From the IMG/VR virus record IMGVR_UViG_3300020171_001620, positions 1 to 43,424 of that record: a stretch of DNA of 43,424 nt; one strand, given 5' to 3'. Below are positions 40,473 to 43,424 of this stretch, in pieces (positions within the stretch are counted from its first letter, which is position 1; every line of letters starts with the position of its first letter). Position numbers and translations under genes: made by a program. The DNA is from a virus. Under the pieces are notes generated by a model. That model saw only the letters and a program-made list of their open reading frames with translations, was not told the origin of the DNA and made no database searches.

Positions 40473-41279
40473 TTACTTTCCTTTTTTAAATTCTTCTATT
40501 GTTTTGCCTCTTATTATTCCTGCAAGCTCCCATACATAATTATATAAATGGAGTCCTTTGCTTGAGGTAATTATTTCTCCATTTTTAACTCCGATTTCAG
40601 AAGCAATATATTGTTTCATTAATTCTATTGCAGCAAGATTAGCGGGAAATCCACCCCACAAATCCCATGATCTAAAGTAAGGAAAGAAATGTAAATATCC
40701 ATCTTGTATTCTGGTATCAATATGGCGCAGACATGGAGGATCTTGAAGTAACATATCTGTAGGTTGAGCCACCTGTAGACACATCTGATTATTTCGATAT
40801 CCTTTATTTTTATATGTCCAAATAAGCAATTCTATCTGGTTGATAAAAATTTTCCCATGCTCATTTTTAATAATATTTGGATTTTCCCAAACTTCTTTAT
40901 CTTGAATTAAAATATTAAGCATAGCTTTTTGAAGCCATCTGGTTGACTGCCCATTTTCAAGAGTACATTCACTTAATCTCTGCCCGTATGTATAGCTTTC
41001 TCCTTCCTTTAATTTGCCGGTCATTAAGTATGGTAAATATTCATCTAAATAATCAGATGCAACTGGGTTCGGTATATTGTATTGAGAAATATCAGGAAGC
41101 AAAGGAAGGACCCACGGATATTTAATTCGAACAGTTATATAATCAAATTCTCTTCTTTCTTGTCCTGCATAAGAGCCTTGATCGATTTTAAAATTGTTTC
41201 CAATCTCAATGCATTTATATAACGATTGATACCAGGCGTCTAATAAAGATGTTGATTCAATATAAATTGGATTTAACAT
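40473..41279 (-). CDS. thyA: Archaeal-type thymidylate synthase
   Basis: A 268-aa protein. 'DPPCLRHIDTRIQDGYLHFFPYFRSWDLWGGFPANLAAIELM' contains the catalytic Cys183 (PCL rather than the usual PCH) and the RS-D phosphate and base site in its archaeal form (RSWDLWGGFP). 'SSKGLHLYNYVWELA' follows. It converts dUMP to dTMP, or acts as a related dCMP/dUMP hydroxymethylase. The archaeal-style motifs set it apart from common T4-type ThyA. Confidence 0.82.
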   Translation of the reverse strand: MLNPIYIESTSLLDAWYQSLYKCIEIGNNFKIDQGSYAGQERREFDYITVRIKYPWVLPLLPDISQYNIPNPVASDYLDEYLPYLMTGKLKEGESYTYGQRLSECTLENGQSTRWLQKAMLNILIQDKEVWENPNIIKNEHGKIFINQIELLIWTYKNKGYRNNQMCLQVAQPTDMLLQDPPCLRHIDTRIQDGYLHFFPYFRSWDLWGGFPANLAAIELMKQYIASEIGVKNGEIITSSKGLHLYNYVWELAGIIRGKTIEEFKKGK

Positions 41280-41729
41280 TTAATATCCTCCTGAAGGCAT
41301 ATCTAACCCGCCTTTGATAATTACATCTTCTTGCTCTTCTTCTCGAATATTTTTATATTTAATATCAAAAGTATGCCTATCTTCATTTAATTCTTTTAAA
41401 TATTGTTTAGATATTTCGATATCAGAAACTACATAATCGCCTTCAACATCTTCTTTAAAAAATGGAGCTATTCTACCCTGCCTCTCTTTAAAACAAAATC
41501 CCATTTGTGCATAATGAGCTATTTTTTCAAAATCATGTTCTTTGCCACAACTACTCCAAAGTCTTAAAGCATACTTTAAGATATTCCAGAGCATTACTCT
41601 TAATCCTGTATAATGACAAAGATCATTAAACTTTAATTCAGAACCATATTTCTTTTGAGGAGTTTCTATATACTCTTCCATTCTCTTGCTGAATTTTTGC
41701 CAATCACCAATTCTGTCAAATTTATTCAT
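41280..41729 (-). CDS. Hypothetical nucleotide-metabolism neighbour, 149 aa
   Basis: A soluble helical protein with 'KYGSELKFNDLCHYTGLRVMLWNILKYALRLW', a helix pair recalling all-alpha nucleotide-handling proteins (MazG/DUF1599 style), but without a clear metal motif. It adjoins thyA directly. Annotation uncertain. Confidence 0.45.
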   Translation of the reverse strand: MNKFDRIGDWQKFSKRMEEYIETPQKKYGSELKFNDLCHYTGLRVMLWNILKYALRLWSSCGKEHDFEKIAHYAQMGFCFKERQGRIAPFFKEDVEGDYVVSDIEISKQYLKELNEDRHTFDIKYKNIREEEQEDVIIKGGLDMPSGGY

Positions 41730-42120
41730 ATTTTTCTTCCTCTTCTAATTCTTCATTTTTTATCTTAAATAATTTTTCTTCATATTCTGTAAGTTCAGGG
41801 TTATAAGTTGATTTTAACGGAAACGGAACAGAATTACTCATAAATTCTCTATTTGCTAATAGTACATTATCAAAGCTCCATCTTCCTATCTTACAACTAT
41901 TCTTTTCTTTAGCTAATGCGTATAATGCTCTTGTCTTTGCAATAGCTCTACCTACTTTTTTACACGGCTGATCTAAATCACTACAAATTGCAATACCTCT
42001 TCCAATATCATTCCCTACTCTAATAAGACATACTGTAATTATAGGCCTCCCCAATCCATCTTTAGTTATCCTAACTTCATCTCTGATATAATAATATTTT
42101 TCATCCCATATTTTTTCCAT
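41722..42120 (-). CDS. Hypothetical protein, 132 aa
   Basis: A mixed protein with 'GRPIITVCLIRVGNDIGRGIAICS' strands, 'KKVGRAIAKTRALYALAKE' helix and an acidic tail. Overlaps the 41729 gene by eight bases. It looks like a conserved phage protein; no function visible. Confidence 0.5.
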   Translation of the reverse strand: MEKIWDEKYYYIRDEVRITKDGLGRPIITVCLIRVGNDIGRGIAICSDLDQPCKKVGRAIAKTRALYALAKEKNSCKIGRWSFDNVLLANREFMSNSVPFPLKSTYNPELTEYEEKLFKIKNEELEEEEKYE

Positions 42121-42129
42121 AACTTCTCC

Positions 42130-42978
42130 TCAAAAAGCTACAATAATTCTATCAATCCACTCAAAAAATCTATCTTTTTCAAGAAAACTTGCGAACCCAT
42201 ATTTTTTAAATAAGCTATAAAATCTTTTTTCTTCTTTATTATCATTTTTCAATTCTATATTTATTGGCTTCAACCCTTTAAATGGCAATTCAATGAGCTT
42301 TCTATTCCTTTTAACAATCTCTTGCCCTTCTTTGCTTTCAATTCTATCAAATACTTTCCCTTTACTAATCATGCCACGCATATATTTTGTAGCAGTTAAT
42401 TCTCCAACTCCTTCTATACCTCTGATATTATCGCCTGAACAACCCGCTCTTGCTTTGATATCTATCCAGTTATAATGTGAAGTTTTCCATTCATCTATAA
42501 AACTATCTGGAGTTACCCTGTTTTTACCATTCCAAATAGTAGTAAATTTATCCATACATTGAAGCATATCATTATCTGAAGAAACTATAATATTATAATC
42601 AGATAGTTGTTTTGATATGTATGCCATTAAATCATCTGCTTCATATCCTGCTTGTATAAAATTATTATTAAATCCTAAATATGGCAGAATTTCTTTTCTC
42701 AATAAATCAAATTGCTTATATGCAATTGATAAACTCTTTAATTCATCACTACTCTTATCCTTCCTGTTTGCTTTATACTCTGGATAAATTAATTTTCTAT
42801 AGCTCTTTTTAGAATCCCAACAAAAAATAAAATGTCTTGATTCAAATTTCTTTGCAAGATATAAAAGCTCAGACATAAAACCAAATATGATTCCTGTATC
42901 TTCTTCTTTATATTTTAATCCACCCATTGTGTAAAAATTTTTGTAGCAGAGATTATTTGCGTCTATAATTATTTGCAT
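42130..42978 (-). CDS. 5'-3' exonuclease / flap endonuclease
   Basis: A 282-aa protein of the PolI N-terminal / T5 FEN family: 'IIDANNLCYKNF' (Asp6), 'FCWDSKKSYRKLIYPEYKANR', 'QAGYEADDLMAYIS' and 'IIVSSDNDMLQC' (metal acidic cluster), then a helix-hairpin-helix 'CSGDNIRGIEGVGELTATKYM'. It removes RNA primers and flaps at the replication fork. Confidence 0.92.
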   Translation of the reverse strand: MQIIIDANNLCYKNFYTMGGLKYKEEDTGIIFGFMSELLYLAKKFESRHFIFCWDSKKSYRKLIYPEYKANRKDKSSDELKSLSIAYKQFDLLRKEILPYLGFNNNFIQAGYEADDLMAYISKQLSDYNIIVSSDNDMLQCMDKFTTIWNGKNRVTPDSFIDEWKTSHYNWIDIKARAGCSGDNIRGIEGVGELTATKYMRGMISKGKVFDRIESKEGQEIVKRNRKLIELPFKGLKPINIELKNDNKEEKRFYSLFKKYGFASFLEKDRFFEWIDRIIVAF

Positions 42979-42991
42979 AAATTACTTCTCT

Positions 42992-43165
42992 TTATTTTTT
43001 TAAAATAAGTGGTCTTCCTTTGATTGTTTCTATATCAAAATATTTCCAAGAATATATAAACAAACATTTTTTACTACAAATAAAATCTCTATTACAGAGT
43101 TTAAACATGTTTGAAACATCAGATAATGATTTGTTACAAATAGAACAAATTATAGTATTATCCAC
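42992..43165 (-). CDS. Small zinc-finger protein with GTG start
   Basis: A 57-aa protein: CSIC at 7-10, a Cys at 24, then CSKKC at 30-34. The likely start is GTG (43163-43165), overlapping the stop of the upstream gene by eight bases, so it is translationally coupled. Possible regulatory DNA-binding peptide. Confidence 0.5.
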   Translation of the reverse strand: MDNTIICSICNKSLSDVSNMFKLCNRDFICSKKCLFIYSWKYFDIETIKGRPLILKK

Positions 43166-43391
43166 TTCTATTTACTTTAATCCTTTTATTTTTATTGGAA
43201 TGCTCTTTTTCAAGTTGTTCGCAATATTCATTTAGTTTTATTTCAACATCTTCATAAATTCTATCAAACTCTTCTTCTAAGTCATCTTTATCTTGAATGT
43301 CTTGTAATAATCCGACTTGTATTTTGATAGATTCGTAATCTCCAAGATTTATAGTTTTTCCTATTGAGATTTCTATTCGTCTATTTTTCAT
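43158..43391 (-). CDS. Conserved small phage protein, 77 aa
   Basis: MKNRRIEISIGKTINLGDYESIKIQVGLLQDI... is a beta-strand N-terminus followed by an acidic helix ('DDLEEEFDRIYEDVEIKLNEYCEQL') and a basic tail. Proteins of this pattern recur in phages; function not known. The last 33 bases of the window hold nothing I recognise. Confidence 0.55.
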   Translation of the reverse strand: MKNRRIEISIGKTINLGDYESIKIQVGLLQDIQDKDDLEEEFDRIYEDVEIKLNEYCEQLEKEHSNKNKRIKVNRSG

Positions 43392-43424
43392 TATTAATCT
43401 CTAATACTTTGACTTTCTATTAGT

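Overview
This window is a strongly AT-rich, densely packed stretch in which every gene I accept lies on the minus strand. Stop/start overlaps of 1-4 bases (ATGA, TAATG) are frequent and many proteins are under 100 residues. The content (5'-3' exonuclease, split Rad50/Mre11-like pair, thymidylate synthase, PD-(D/E)XK nuclease, inteins, homing endonucleases, many tiny membrane and zinc-ribbon proteins) points to a large tailed phage. A parasitic bacterium cannot be fully excluded. One secreted protein looks like an outer-membrane barrel, hinting at a diderm host. The standard genetic code fits, since TAA, TAG and TGA are all used as stops.

Layout in transcription order (high to low coordinates). 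43391-35567: DNA metabolism. It holds a flap-type exonuclease, an archaeal-type ThyA, a PD-(D/E)XK nuclease, and a Rad50/SbcC-like ATPase cut into an N-terminal half ending at its zinc hook and a separate C-terminal half, with a Mre11/SbcD-like phosphoesterase between them. 35541-16282: a long glycan and radical-SAM region. It holds CMP-sugar synthetases, sugar epimerases, a DegT aminotransferase, surface-carbohydrate transferases, three radical SAM enzymes and a DUF692/MNIO-like protein. It is riddled with homing elements: two inteins, three intact HNH genes, one broken HNH gene and one broken GIY-YIG gene. 16172-13844: the most unusual locus (below). 13831-1852: a second glycan block (GNAT, AsnB-like, carbamoyltransferase, CMP-sugar synthetase, DegT, GT2, class III aminotransferase, NeuB-like synthase, methyltransferase). 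Together the two blocks look like a phage-encoded nonulosonic-acid-like surface-glycan pathway. 1837-149: a secreted barrel-like protein, a broken zinc-ribbon membrane protein and a possible small-terminase-like protein.

The key discovery is at 13844-16038. Two arrays with an exact 36-nt period flank two overlapping genes. Each array alternates two different 10-nt repeats (plus strand TAGCTCGCTC and TAGTTTTCTC) separated by variable 8-nt spacers. The larger array (15575-15980, eleven periods) starts just downstream of a promoter-like block. The smaller, more degenerate array (13844-14033, about five periods) begins five bases after the second gene. The genes encode a ParB/Srx-fold protein with a helix-turn-helix and a 250-aa protein that has only the IS110 Transposase_20/Nop-like part, with no RuvC/DEDD or HNH nuclease. 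This matches the architecture of TIGR-Tas RNA-guided systems (36-nt dual-spacer tigRNAs and a Nop-domain Tas protein). Here it is a nuclease-less Tas with two arrays and an unexpected ParB-like partner.

Four near-identical promoter-like blocks (around 16002, 16244, 32298 and 39884) suggest a shared regulatory class. Several single-base breaks at homopolymers may be real decay or sequencing error.
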